Shown: positions 44,181 to 52,297, counted from the stretch's first letter. The stretch: 57,882 nucleotides of DNA from an uncultured Ruminococcus sp. (GCA_902782445.1 CACZNC010000014.1:1-57882); one strand, 5' to 3'. Numbers and translations: made by a program. The notes: a model not told the origin generated them from the letters alone.

Positions 44181-45137
44181 TTAACGGCGGACGGATTTCT
44201 CCCTTTTTTCAACGATCTGCCTGTTAAGATCCACGGAATAATCGCTGATATACGGCGTGCAGACTCGTAAATCGGAAAGCCGCCGCTGGTCCAGTCTGAA
44301 CAATTCATCCCGGTCGATCGGATAAAGGAATTCGCCGCCGCTCCCCTCGACTGTAATCCGGTCCGTACCCGTCAAAGTAACGACTGCCGACAACGGATTC
44401 TTATAGAATATGCAGTGGTCCGAGATGGGGAACTTGTCGTAAACTTCCTGCGGATACAGGCGGTTCGTCGGGTCCGTCCAGTGGTATGAAGAAGAATTCA
44501 GATCAAGGCAGCACACTCCGTTGATAAACGTGCAGTAATCGCAGTGATAGTGACCGTTCACGCAAAGGATTACGGCATGTTCCCGCGAACGATTCGCACG
44601 GCAGATGATACGCCATACCTCGTCGCGGTTTTTTATGCCGTCGGTGCGCTCAAGGCTTTGATGGCTGAAGAGAACGCATGGGAACGAAGATCCGCATATC
44701 GTCTCTTCCAGCCACGACATCTGATCCGGCGGAATTTCGCCGAGATTGTGATTCCGTGCCTGATTGGGATTATAGTGAACGAGTTCTCCGTCAACCACGC
44801 TGTAATTGGGATCCAGCACGATAAAGCGATACCCTTCCCTGTCAAAATAATAGTACCCGTTTCTCAGGCGATACATATCAAGAATATAATCATAGGATTC
44901 CTGATCGTTGTCGTGATTTCCAAATACGTTGTAAGCCGGGATCGGAGCCTCCGCGAATACATCTGCAAGCGCCCTGTTCTCCTGAGGAGTGTGTAAAAAA
45001 TCACCGAGCTGAACCATGAAGGATACTTTTGCGTTTATCCCTCTCGCAATAATCTCATCGAGGAAGCGCTTTGCGTCATGCGGGAACACCTTTGGTTCGT
45101 GATGCAGATCTGCAAAGGCAAGAAATAAAACGGCCAT
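44181..45137 (-). CDS. Calcineurin-like metallophosphoesterase
   Basis: The 318-residue protein carries the metallophosphoesterase motifs in order: ADLHHEP (D-x-H), QLGDFLH (GDxxx), FGNHDND (GNHD), FSHQSLE and NGHYHCDY (GHxH). These bind two metal ions. The C-terminal 80 residues are beta-rich and not part of the core. There is no signal peptide, so the enzyme is probably cytoplasmic; a sugar phosphate or a phosphodiester could be the substrate. It is the first gene of the inserted operon, with AAAAGGAG about 13 bases before the ATG. Confidence 0.87.
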   Translation of the reverse strand: MAVLFLAFADLHHEPKVFPHDAKRFLDEIIARGINAKVSFMVQLGDFLHTPQENRALADVFAEAPIPAYNVFGNHDNDQESYDYILDMYRLRNGYYYFDREGYRFIVLDPNYSVVDGELVHYNPNQARNHNLGEIPPDQMSWLEETICGSSFPCVLFSHQSLERTDGIKNRDEVWRIICRANRSREHAVILCVNGHYHCDYCTFINGVCCLDLNSSSYHWTDPTNRLYPQEVYDKFPISDHCIFYKNPLSAVVTLTGTDRITVEGSGGEFLYPIDRDELFRLDQRRLSDLRVCTPYISDYSVDLNRQIVEKREKSVRR

Positions 45138-45178
45138 GTGTCGGGAAATGCTCCTTTTCTCTCTTCAATGACAGTTTG

Positions 45179-45207
45179 ATTATAACACGTTCACGGGGAA
45201 AATGCTA
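45179..45207 (-). promoter_or_regulatory. Promoter of the inserted three-gene operon
   Basis: Minus strand: TAGCAT (45202-45207), 17 bp, TATAAT (45179-45184), with TG one base before the -10. It lies inside the last codons of the truncated binding-protein frame, so the promoter arrived with the module. Confidence 0.6.
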
Positions 45208-45856
45208 GCCAAATTTGGGTTAAAAAGGTGATCGGAGACAGGCTGATGCCGAGACTGATGTCCCCCGTCACGGCGAGCAGGGTGTTCATGAAGGTGAATT
45301 CATCCACGGAGGTCTGATCCCACCAGGAATGGGAGAAATCGACCCGGTCAAAGTTGTAGAGATTCTGCAATAAGCCGCTGGACAGAAGCGTCGGCAGGCT
45401 GCTCCCGTTTTCGAGGCAGAGGTCGACGGAGGTTTCCCCGCCCAGCAGCGCGTCGCGGATCTCGGTCCCGGCCGATCCGTAGCTCGTCAGGGAGAAGGTC
45501 GCCATTTTGACGTTGAGGGTCTCCGAGACTTTCTCGTTCCGCTCGTAGATCGCGTCGTTGAGGATCTCTCCGGTCGTCTCGTCCGTGTAGGCTTCGCAGT
45601 AGCTCTGGCAGGCCCATGTGCCGCCGCCCTGGGAATAGTAGTCGATCGCGGCTGTAGTGAAGGTCGCGCCGCCGTAATCCTTTCCGGGAGCCTCATACTC
45701 CGGGGGATCGGTCTCGGGCGCTTCCTCCGGTACGGGTGTTTCCGGCATGACGGCCGCGTTCTTTTCGGTTTCCTCTTCCGTCTTCGTTTCGGAACAGCCT
45801 GCCGCCGCGCCGAGAAGCATGACCGCGGCCAGCAGTCCTGACAGGATCCTTTTCAT
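45191..45856 (-). pseudogene. 3'-truncated solute-binding lipoprotein
   Basis: Only the first 221 codons remain. The signal peptide and lipobox (LGAAAGC) are intact, as are GEILNDAIYERNEKVSETLN and VTGDISLGISLSPITF, which line up with the middle of the intact paralogue at 41896. After that the frame runs into unrelated sequence (LTQIWLAFSP) and stops. The start at 45856 has GAAAGGAGAAC before it; the frame is open further upstream but without homology. It lies 44 bp after the URO-D gene on the same strand and was probably its operon partner before truncation. Confidence 0.85.
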
Positions 45857-45900
45857 GTCGTTCTCCTTTCTCTGCGCACGGTTGTTTTTCATTCGCCGCT

Positions 45901-47046
45901 TTACCGTCTGCACCGCTCCACCGCTTCCAGACCGTATTTCAGATAGAACAGCAGATTTTCGATGTATTGCTCCGTCGGCCGCGCGTATTCCATGTACCCG
46001 GCTGACGGGCACAGGATCAGCCTCCCGCTCTTCCAGCCCGCCTCCACGCACCGGTCGATCAGGTCCGCGATCCGCTCCCGGGAGGACAAGAGGATCTCCT
46101 GGATCTCGATATTCCCCTCCAGCCCGATCCGTCCCCCGAAGGTCCCGGCGACTTCTTCCATATCCACGTCCCCGTTCGACGCGGTCTCCGGTTCCAGGGG
46201 ATTCAGCACGTCCACGCCCATTTCGATGAAGCGCTCGATGAAATGCCGCACCTTTCCGTGGCTGTGGACCCAGACATACCCGCCGCGCTCGTGGATCAGA
46301 TCGCAGATCGGCTTGTCGTACTTCATGACAAAATCGTCAAAATCCTTCGGCGAGAGCAGCGGGGGAAGGAAGAGCTCCGGGCCGCACCATCCGAAGACCG
46401 GGTGCTCGATCCCCGTGTCGAGGATGCGCTTCACGTGGTCGTACAGCCGCTTCGCATAGACCGAGACCGCCTCGTCCACAAGCTCCCGGGCGTCGACGCT
46501 GAGATAGGCCAGCGTTTCCGATCCCGTCATCTGATGGAGGAAATACGCCGCGTGGGGCAGATCGATCATCGCGATGCCCCGGTCTCCCACCGCCGAAACC
46601 GCTTTGTCATAATTCTCCTTCCTGAACTCCTCCGGCGGGGTATAGGGAATGGAGAGGAGCTTTTCGATGTCCTCCTCGTTCTTGACATAGTGCTCCATGT
46701 CGTATCCCGGATCGCCGATCTGGGACTCCCGGCGGACCATCTCGAGATCGCCCTTCGGCGTGTGGAGGACCGTATGGCAGTCCAGCCAGTTCGGGTCCCC
46801 CGTCTCCTCCTTCCGGGATTCGACTTTCATCCGGCCGTCGATGCCGGTCAGCAGATTGAGCCCGAATCCCCCTGCCCCTGTGAAAAGATCGGTGGCCCCC
46901 GCCGCAAGCTCGGAAACGGGCCGGTAGGCTTCGTGCAGCTGCCAGCCCACGGTCATGCCGGCTCCCCAGAGCTTGAGAGCGGGCCGGTCGATTTCCTTCC
47001 CCTGAAAGATCCTCATCAAACGCTCGTGAGATGTGAGTCTGTTCAT
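45901..47046 (-). CDS. URO-D-fold methyltransferase-like protein (paralogue 4, HxH motif)
   Basis: The 381-residue protein starts with the family-typical LTSHERLMRIFQGKEIDRPA. The metal motif His-Ser-Cys-Gly is changed to His-Ser-His-Gly (His261, His263), followed by FIEMGVDVLNPLEPE, and the C-terminal LILCPSAGYMEY keeps a cysteine. Metal binding by His/His/Cys is possible but differs from MtaA. The frame is open to another ATG at 47127, but homology starts at 47046; neither start has a strong ribosome site. The truncated binding-protein gene follows. A promoter with flanking inverted repeats lies at 47303-47349. Confidence 0.8.
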   Translation of the reverse strand: MNRLTSHERLMRIFQGKEIDRPALKLWGAGMTVGWQLHEAYRPVSELAAGATDLFTGAGGFGLNLLTGIDGRMKVESRKEETGDPNWLDCHTVLHTPKGDLEMVRRESQIGDPGYDMEHYVKNEEDIEKLLSIPYTPPEEFRKENYDKAVSAVGDRGIAMIDLPHAAYFLHQMTGSETLAYLSVDARELVDEAVSVYAKRLYDHVKRILDTGIEHPVFGWCGPELFLPPLLSPKDFDDFVMKYDKPICDLIHERGGYVWVHSHGKVRHFIERFIEMGVDVLNPLEPETASNGDVDMEEVAGTFGGRIGLEGNIEIQEILLSSRERIADLIDRCVEAGWKSGRLILCPSAGYMEYARPTEQYIENLLFYLKYGLEAVERCRR

Positions 47047-47302
47047 ACAATACCATGCCGGTGCGGCGTCGGCGCAAAAGGGAATGAAAACGGAAGCCGC
47101 GGTATTTTCCGTTTCATGGGTTGACACCCTGGGAGGATCCCCCCGTGGAACGGGATTCCCGTTTTTCAGTCAGAGGTCCGGCGTTTGTTTTGTTCGAGGA
47201 TCTCCGGCAGCTAAACGCGTCTGTTTTCAGCATTTCCATCGCGCGATGCTCCTTTTTCCGTCAGCTGCTTCCGTTCTGCCTGCGCCGGCGGCATTTTACC
47301 GT

Positions 47303-47349
47303 CCTGTTTGCGGATATTATATCACATGGCGGGCGGAAATGCAAACAGG
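47303..47349 (-). promoter_or_regulatory. URO-D promoter flanked by a 9-bp inverted repeat
   Basis: Minus strand: TTGCAT (47339-47344), 17 bp, TATAAT (47316-47321). CCTGTTTGC (47303-47311) and GCAAACAGG (47341-47349) are perfect inverse copies with centres 38 bp apart. One overlaps the -35 and the other lies just past the -10, so a protein bound to both would cover the promoter. Confidence 0.7.
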
Positions 47350-47479
47350 AAGGGGGACAGGACCGCGGCTTTGACGCTTTGACCGGTGGAAAAACGAAAA
47401 AAGCTCAGTTTTAATGTAAATTATATCATTCAGATTTGGATTTATTATAAGAAAAGGTGGCGTTTCAGTCCTGAATAAT

Positions 47480-47501
47480 AAAAAAGAGACCCATGGGGCT
47501 C
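47480..47501 (-). terminator. Minus-strand hairpin with T-tract
   Basis: On the minus strand GAGCCCC, a two-base loop and GGGTCTC are followed by six T. There is no recognised gene upstream of it on that strand, so it may end an unknown RNA or be a remnant. Confidence 0.5.
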
Positions 47502-47734
47502 ACTGTACCGTCGTTCTGCGGAAATGTGGAGACGATCGTGACCGCAAGGCTTGTTCCACGCAGCCGGGAGATTCGGCGGGTGTGTGCGGCCGGGCAGGAC
47601 AACGGTTCTTTCCGCCGGAAGGACTACCCCCGGCGGCACTTTGAGCACGCGTGAGGCAGGAAGTTCAGGCGTAGGCGACCTTGTTTTCTCCGATACCCAT
47701 CACGAAACGGGACTTTTTCTCTCTTTACAGGATG

Positions 47735-47763
47735 TGGACAAGCCGACTGAATTGTGGTATTCT
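47735..47763 (+). promoter_or_regulatory. Promoter of the XRE regulator gene
   Basis: TGGACA (47735-47740), 17 bp, TATTCT (47758-47763), with TG one base before the -10. Confidence 0.6.
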
Positions 47764-47821
47764 ATAGCCGAGCTCAGAAAACCCCACGCGTGAGGAATCT
47801 TGACTATGAAAGGAAAGTGTC

Positions 47822-49117
47822 ATGAAACTCTACCTCGCAGAAAACCTGAAACGACTGCGGACAATGAAAAATCTCACGCAGGAGCAGCTTGCGGATGAAC
47901 TCGGCGTGTCCGTGCAGTCCGTCAGCCGCTGGGAGAACGACAATTCCTACCCGGATATCGAATGCGTCCCTGAAATCGCGCGTTTTTTCGGCGTGACGAC
48001 CGATGAACTCATGGGCGTGAACCGGGCCTTCCGGGAAGCGAAATTCAGCGAAGAATGGGAAATCTTCCGTACCCACCAGGAGGACGCCGACACCGCAATC
48101 GACCGCCTCCGCAAGCTGCACAGGGATTTCCCCGAAAAGCCTCTGCCCCTTGTCCGTCTGGTCCTCTATCTTTCGGAGAGCGGCGAAAGCAACTTTTCGG
48201 AACAGCGCGAGCTGACGGAAAAGCTGCTCAAATTGGAGACGGCAAGCCAGTCCGACCGCGATTACGCCAAAGAATGGCTGATTATGAACGCGCCGGAGAG
48301 TGATCTTCCCGAACTTCTGACCCGCTTCGCTACCAGAAAGGATATGAGTCGGGAAGCGCTTCTGGACGCACGATGCGGGTTCGGCGGCAAAGGGGCGGGA
48401 GAAATGGACATTGAGACTGCCGGGAACGGATACAAGCAGTTATATCTTCTCTCCCTGCTCCATGGCATATTCAGGCGTCTCACTCATGTGCAGGATCATC
48501 CATCCCCTGAAGAAGCCATCGCAGACTGCGAACGGGCGGTCCGGCGAAATCTCGAGCTCATCAATCTGTTCGCAGGCACATCCGGAATGAACCTTGTATC
48601 CGGCGACGGGGAGCCTGATCTATGGTATTCCGAACGGATCGCTGATGGGCTCCGCCTCGCCTGTTACTGTGCTTCCACCGACCGGAAGGAAGAAGCGTTA
48701 TCCCATCTCGAAGACACGACGCGCCTGTTCGAGCGGTTTTACTCCATGCCGGAGGGAACGAAGCTGACCTTCCGCTGCCCGGAGCTGGATCACCTTTCCC
48801 TGACATGGTGCACCGGGGTGCGCAATCCGGAGGACGTGGAAAACTTCACGGACGGCCTGGTGCTCTGCAAACGCGCGGAGGAGACCTTCTTCGGCCTTCC
48901 AATGTACTATGATCGCAAGGACGGCAAAGAAGAGTTCGATCATAATGTCAGATGCCCGGTCTGGGATATGTACCCTCTTGAAGCGGAGCACGGCTGGGAA
49001 TGGTTCGACCCGATCCGGGAGGATCCGCGCTTCAAGGCGTGCGTCGAGCGGATGAAGCGGTTCGTGATTCCCGTCGAAAAAGGAGCGCACGATACCTTCG
49101 CTTCAAGAATGGGCTAA
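47822..49117 (+). CDS. XRE-family regulator with a long C-terminal domain
   Basis: The 431-residue protein begins with a Cro/C1-type helix-turn-helix (residues 5-62; LKRLRTMKNLTQEQLADELG and VSVQSVSRWENDNSYPDIEC). The remaining 360 residues are mostly helical and resemble the repeat-type sensory region common in clostridial XRE proteins (SEEWEIFRTHQEDADTAIDR, SDRDYAKEWLIMNAPESDLP), without a recognised ligand motif. AAAGGAAAG precedes the ATG and a promoter lies at 47735. It stands alone and is followed by a bidirectional terminator. Its targets are unknown. Confidence 0.85.
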   Translation: MKLYLAENLKRLRTMKNLTQEQLADELGVSVQSVSRWENDNSYPDIECVPEIARFFGVTTDELMGVNRAFREAKFSEEWEIFRTHQEDADTAIDRLRKLHRDFPEKPLPLVRLVLYLSESGESNFSEQRELTEKLLKLETASQSDRDYAKEWLIMNAPESDLPELLTRFATRKDMSREALLDARCGFGGKGAGEMDIETAGNGYKQLYLLSLLHGIFRRLTHVQDHPSPEEAIADCERAVRRNLELINLFAGTSGMNLVSGDGEPDLWYSERIADGLRLACYCASTDRKEEALSHLEDTTRLFERFYSMPEGTKLTFRCPELDHLSLTWCTGVRNPEDVENFTDGLVLCKRAEETFFGLPMYYDRKDGKEEFDHNVRCPVWDMYPLEAEHGWEWFDPIREDPRFKACVERMKRFVIPVEKGAHDTFASRMG

Positions 49118-49196
49118 ACCGTTCAAAATGCTTCCTCCCCGGAAATGACCCGCCGTCGTCCTGTCGCTGAACAGATGGATGGATCGCGCAAAATCA

Positions 49197-49235
49197 AAAA
49201 ACTGCTCTCACACTTTTTGTGCCGGAGCAGTTTTC
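49197..49235. terminator. Bidirectional terminator
   Basis: AAAACTGCTC pairs with GAGCAGTTTT around a 17-nt loop. It is A-rich on the left and T-rich on the right, so it can serve both converging genes. Confidence 0.85.
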
Positions 49236-49295
49236 CCGTGTACCGAACACGGCGCGATCCCGCGATGAACTGCCCGTCGGGCCCGAGATCCCCGG

Positions 49296-49332
49296 AAGAA
49301 AAACAAAGGACCGGCCGTTTGGTCGATCCTTT
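49296..49332 (-). terminator. Terminator of the AbrB-like gene
   Basis: On the minus strand AAAGGATCGACC pairs with GGCCGGTCCTTT (one mismatch, one G-U) and is followed by GTTTTTC. Confidence 0.75.
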
Positions 49333-49352
49333 GCCGAAGGCGGGAACTGTCC

Positions 49353-49601
49353 TCACTTCTCCATCTTTTTCAGCGATTCCAGGCACCCCCGGCAAACCAG
49401 CTTGTCCTTCCACTCCACGCACTCGGCGGAGGAGCCGCAGAACACGCAGCCGGGATCGAATTTCCGCAGCACGATACGGTCCTTCTCCGCAAAGATCTCC
49501 ACCTTGTCGCGGGGTTCCAGCCCCACCTTCCGGCGCAGTTCGCCCGGTATCACGATGCGCCCCAGTTCGTCGATTGCCTTGACTCCGCCCATTACTTTCA
49601 T
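49353..49601 (-). CDS. AbrB/SpoVT-type regulator with C-terminal zinc ribbon
   Basis: The 82-residue protein has an AbrB/MazE swapped-hairpin DNA-binding domain (about 4-48; VKAIDELGRIVIPGELRRKV and PRDKVEIFAEKDRIVLRKFD) and a short zinc ribbon (CVFC at about 52-55 and CRGC near 70-73). Proteins of this design are transition-state or sporulation regulators in Firmicutes. The CAGGAG ribosome site lies inside the small palindrome CCTGAAATCAGG. The strong promoter at 49681-49709 carries inverted hexamers, which would fit self-control. Confidence 0.88.
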   Translation of the reverse strand: MKVMGGVKAIDELGRIVIPGELRRKVGLEPRDKVEIFAEKDRIVLRKFDPGCVFCGSSAECVEWKDKLVCRGCLESLKKMEK

Positions 49602-49680
49602 AGCAAGCTCCTGATTTCAGGGAATAGAACTGCGGGGGAGCGTCCGCCCGGTTTCGACGGCATCCCTCCCGCGCTGCCTC

Positions 49681-49709
49681 ATTGTACCTCTTTTCGGCCC
49701 GGATGTCAA
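49681..49709 (-). promoter_or_regulatory. Promoter of the AbrB-like gene
   Basis: Minus strand: TTGACA (49704-49709), 17 bp, TACAAT (49681-49686). CCTCTT and AAGAGG flank the spacer as inverse copies, a candidate autoregulatory site. Confidence 0.8.
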
Positions 49710-49871
49710 GAGGATTTTTTCTTTTTTTGGCAGTTTCTGGAAGATCCGACTGGCAATTGATGGAAATCCCCGTTCCATGTCGCCGCGGCATGGGAAAAAA
49801 CGGACAATCCCTCTGCATAAATCCGGCCCGGCGCGGCTACAATGAAGCAAACGACGCGGGAGGTGAAAGAG

Positions 49872-50168
49872 TTGCGCGGGTGCGAAAGGCGGATCTATTA
49901 CGTCCGCGACGCCGGGAGCCCCTATTTCGAGGAGGCCTATCTCGTCCTGAAACCGGCCGGGAAGCGGGGAAGGGAAGACGCCCGGGAAGCGAAGACCCTC
50001 GCGGAGGAGGCGGAGCGGATCATCCGGGAGAGCGGGGGACGGTATCTGAACAGACGCAAGCCAGCCCCGCCCGTATCCCGTCTCAGCCCGCCCCTCGCTT
50101 TCTTCCTCGGAGCCGGCGCGTCCTCCGTCCTGATCGGCGGAGCGGCCCTGATCGCGGTCCTGCTCTGA
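49872..50168 (+). CDS. Small C-terminally membrane-anchored protein, unknown function
   Basis: The 98-residue protein is not recognised. It has a charged N-terminal half (EEAYLVLKPAGKRGREDARE, then a short helix EAKTLAEEAERIIRES), a proline-containing linker and a single membrane helix at the very C-terminus (FFLGAGASSVLIGGAALIAV). The frame is open from an ATG at 49842, but that ATG overlaps a TACAAT -10-like box (49838-49843) and has no ribosome site. The TTG at 49872 has GGGAGGTG seven bases before it and is preferred. It is divergent from the AbrB-like gene. Confidence 0.6.
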   Translation: MRGCERRIYYVRDAGSPYFEEAYLVLKPAGKRGREDAREAKTLAEEAERIIRESGGRYLNRRKPAPPVSRLSPPLAFFLGAGASSVLIGGAALIAVLL

Positions 50169-50245
50169 CCCCCGATCCGGCGAAACCGACGAAAAGGGAG
50201 CGGATCGGCGGCGGAGAACTGTGAGACTTAGAGACGCTTCGCCGC

Positions 50246-50274
50246 TTGACGAAACCGCTTTTTCGGTGTATAAT
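50246..50274 (+). promoter_or_regulatory. Promoter of the RNase J gene
   Basis: TTGACG (50246-50251), 17 bp, TATAAT (50269-50274). Confidence 0.75.
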
Positions 50275-50571
50275 AAGAGTTGATATTTTGTTCGTGACCG
50301 GATCGAGAAGCCTGTCCGCCGTCTGGATGCGCCTCCCGATCCGCCGGGGAAGAATGCCCGGATCCGACGGAACCCGTCTGGAATCATCTGCCAACCGAAC
50401 CGATCAGAGCCCCGCCCCGCCGCGTTCAGTCCGCCGCCTTCGGAGGAACCGGCACGGGGGAGGCTCCCGCCCCGCGCAATCCCGCACGGGACACGACCGG
50501 ACGCACGGAAACGCCGCCCGGATTGTCAATATGCCTGTACGGAACCGAATATCATGCTGATTGAAAACTGA

Positions 50572-50608
50572 AAAGAAGGGCGTTCCCTGACTGCGGGGGA
50601 CGTTCTTT
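50572..50608 (+). promoter_or_regulatory. Hairpin just before the RNase J start
   Basis: AAAGAA (50572-50577) and CGTTCCC (50581-50587) pair with GGGGACG (50596-50602) and TTCTTT (50603-50608), with a GGG bulge. It ends 19 nt before the ATG and leaves the GAAAGGAAAG ribosome site free. It could be an RNase J target for self-control, but this is inference. Confidence 0.45.
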
Positions 50609-50626
50609 GCGACGAAAGGAAAGAGT

Positions 50627-52297
50627 ATGACAAAAAAGCAACACAGCAAAGTCCGCGTCATGATGCTCGGCGGCCTGAACGAGATCGGAAAGAATCTCGC
50701 CGTCATTGAGTATGAGGAAGATATCGTCATCATCGACTGCGGCATCGCGTTCCCGGACGAGGATATGCTCGGCGTGGATCTCGTGATCCCCGATTTTACT
50801 TATCTGGAAAAGAACGCGGACCGGGTGCGGGGCATCCTTGTCACCCACGGGCATGAGGACCACATCGGTTCCATCCCCTATTTACTGAAAGTCTGCAACG
50901 TGCCCGTCTACGCCACCTGCCTCACCCTCGGGATCCTCGAATCCAAGCTGGCGGAGCACAGACTCCTCGGCACGGCGAAGCTCGTCACCGTGAAGGCCGG
51001 CGATATCGTCAGGCTGGGCTGTTTCCGCGCCGAATTCATCCGGGCCAACCACTCGATCGCAGACGCCTGCATGATCGCGCTGAGGACCCCGGAAGGCGTG
51101 ATCCTGCATACGGGCGACTTCAAGCTCGACGTCTCCCCCATCGGCGGGGAGATGATGGATCTCACCCGCATCGGCGAATACGGCAAGGAAGGCGTGCTCC
51201 TGCTCATGTGCGAGAGCACGAACGTCGAGAAACCCGGCTTCACCCCCTCCGAACGGCTGGTGGGAGCCTCCCTCGACCACATTTTCCTCACCAACCCGGA
51301 GAGAAGGGTCATCATCGCGACCTTCTCCTCCAACGTCCACCGGGTCCAGCAGATCATCAATTCCAGCGTGCGCTTCGGCCGCAAGATCGCGGTGACGGGG
51401 CGCAGCATGATGAACGTCGTCGGAGCGGCGGTCCGCCTCGGCTATATGGACGTCCCGGACGGAGCTCTCATCGACATCGCGGATATCGGCCGTTATCCCC
51501 AGGAGAAGATCACCATCGTCACCACGGGATCCCAGGGAGAACCCATGTCCGCCCTGTACCGCATGGCCTTCTCCGACCACTCCCAGGTGGAGCTCACCCC
51601 CCGCGATCTGGTGGTGCTCTCCTCCCACGCGATCCCCGGCAACGAAAAGCTGGTGAGCCGCATCATCAACGAACTGTATAAAAAAGGCGTCAGCGTCTAT
51701 CACGACGAGGCGGTGGTCCACGTGTCCGGCCACGCCTGCCAGGAAGAACTGAAACTGATCCACGCCCTCACGAAACCGAAATTCTTCATGCCCATCCACG
51801 GCGAATACCACCACCTGATGCAGCACAAGGAACTGGCGGAATACATGGGAATGGATCCGCGGAACATCTTCGTGATGGATATCGGGCAGGTGCTGGAGGT
51901 GGATTCCGAATCGGCGAAGCGAAACGGGACCGTTCCCTCCGGCCGGATGCTCGTGGACGGCTTCGGAGTCGGCGACGTGGGAAGCGTCGTTCTCCGGGAC
52001 CGGAAGCACCTCGCCCAGGACGGCCTGATCGTCGTCGTGGCGACCGTGGACCTGGAGGAGGCGACCATCGTCTCCGGGCCCGACCTCATTTCCCGCGGAT
52101 TCGTGTACGTCCGCGAGAGCGAGGAACTGATGGACGACGTGCGCGAGCTGGTCCGCGGCGTTCTCGCCGACATGCTGGACTCCGGCGTCACCGAATGGAC
52201 GCAGATGAAGACGGGCGTGAAGGACGCGCTGTCCAAGTACCTGTATCAGAAGACCAAGCGCAAGCCCATGATCCTGCCCGTGATTATGAACGTGTAA
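50627..52297 (+). CDS. rnj: Ribonuclease J
   Basis: The 556-residue protein is the expected length. It has the metallo-beta-lactamase motif HGHEDH at 74-79, the beta-CASP region (VIIATFSSNVHRVQQIINSS, VTTGSQGEPMSALYRMA, LSSHAIPGNE), the HVSGHACQEEL block and a C-terminal domain (VVVATVDLEEATIVSGPDLI). RNase J has both 5' exonuclease and endonuclease activity and matures or degrades RNA in most Firmicutes. A long leader precedes it. The Dabb gene starts 134 bp downstream without an obvious terminator between. Confidence 0.96.
   Translation: MTKKQHSKVRVMMLGGLNEIGKNLAVIEYEEDIVIIDCGIAFPDEDMLGVDLVIPDFTYLEKNADRVRGILVTHGHEDHIGSIPYLLKVCNVPVYATCLTLGILESKLAEHRLLGTAKLVTVKAGDIVRLGCFRAEFIRANHSIADACMIALRTPEGVILHTGDFKLDVSPIGGEMMDLTRIGEYGKEGVLLLMCESTNVEKPGFTPSERLVGASLDHIFLTNPERRVIIATFSSNVHRVQQIINSSVRFGRKIAVTGRSMMNVVGAAVRLGYMDVPDGALIDIADIGRYPQEKITIVTTGSQGEPMSALYRMAFSDHSQVELTPRDLVVLSSHAIPGNEKLVSRIINELYKKGVSVYHDEAVVHVSGHACQEELKLIHALTKPKFFMPIHGEYHHLMQHKELAEYMGMDPRNIFVMDIGQVLEVDSESAKRNGTVPSGRMLVDGFGVGDVGSVVLRDRKHLAQDGLIVVVATVDLEEATIVSGPDLISRGFVYVRESEELMDDVRELVRGVLADMLDSGVTEWTQMKTGVKDALSKYLYQKTKRKPMILPVIMNV

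Larger units (their letters stand above)
41883..45226. other. AT-richer inserted module replacing the 3' ends of two convergent genes
   Basis: Between the truncated GH95-like gene and the truncated binding-protein gene lie three minus-strand genes of lower GC. By hand count, 42241-42300 is 29/60 GC against 42/60 for 41821-41880 just outside. Each edge coincides with a gene that stops too early. No transposase, integrase or clear target duplication is visible, so gene replacement by recombination is more likely than transposition. Edges are approximate. Confidence 0.65.
47047..47821. other. Divergent intergenic region, regulatory DNA
   Basis: This 775-bp region separates the URO-D gene from the XRE regulator gene. 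It contains the minus promoter with inverted repeats (47303-47349), a T-tailed minus-strand hairpin (47480-47501) and the plus promoter (47735-47763). Short frames inside overlap these signals and lack ribosome sites. An untranslated RNA on the minus strand between about 47500 and 47700 is possible but not shown. Confidence 0.5.
50169..50626. other. Long leader region of the RNase J gene
   Basis: The 458-bp gap holds the promoter at 50246-50274 and a leader of about 345 nt that is GC-rich and has many short inverted matches. The clearest structure is the hairpin at 50572-50608. I find no open frame with a ribosome site, and it does not match any riboswitch core I know. Confidence 0.5.

Noticed and set aside
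47551..47793. 80-codon plus-strand frame before the XRE gene
   Set aside because: It spans the promoter of the XRE gene, lacks a ribosome site and has no recognisable features.
50275..50570. SRP RNA, 6S RNA, RNase P RNA or a known riboswitch in the RNase J leader
   Set aside because: None of the conserved core sequences of those RNAs could be found by eye.
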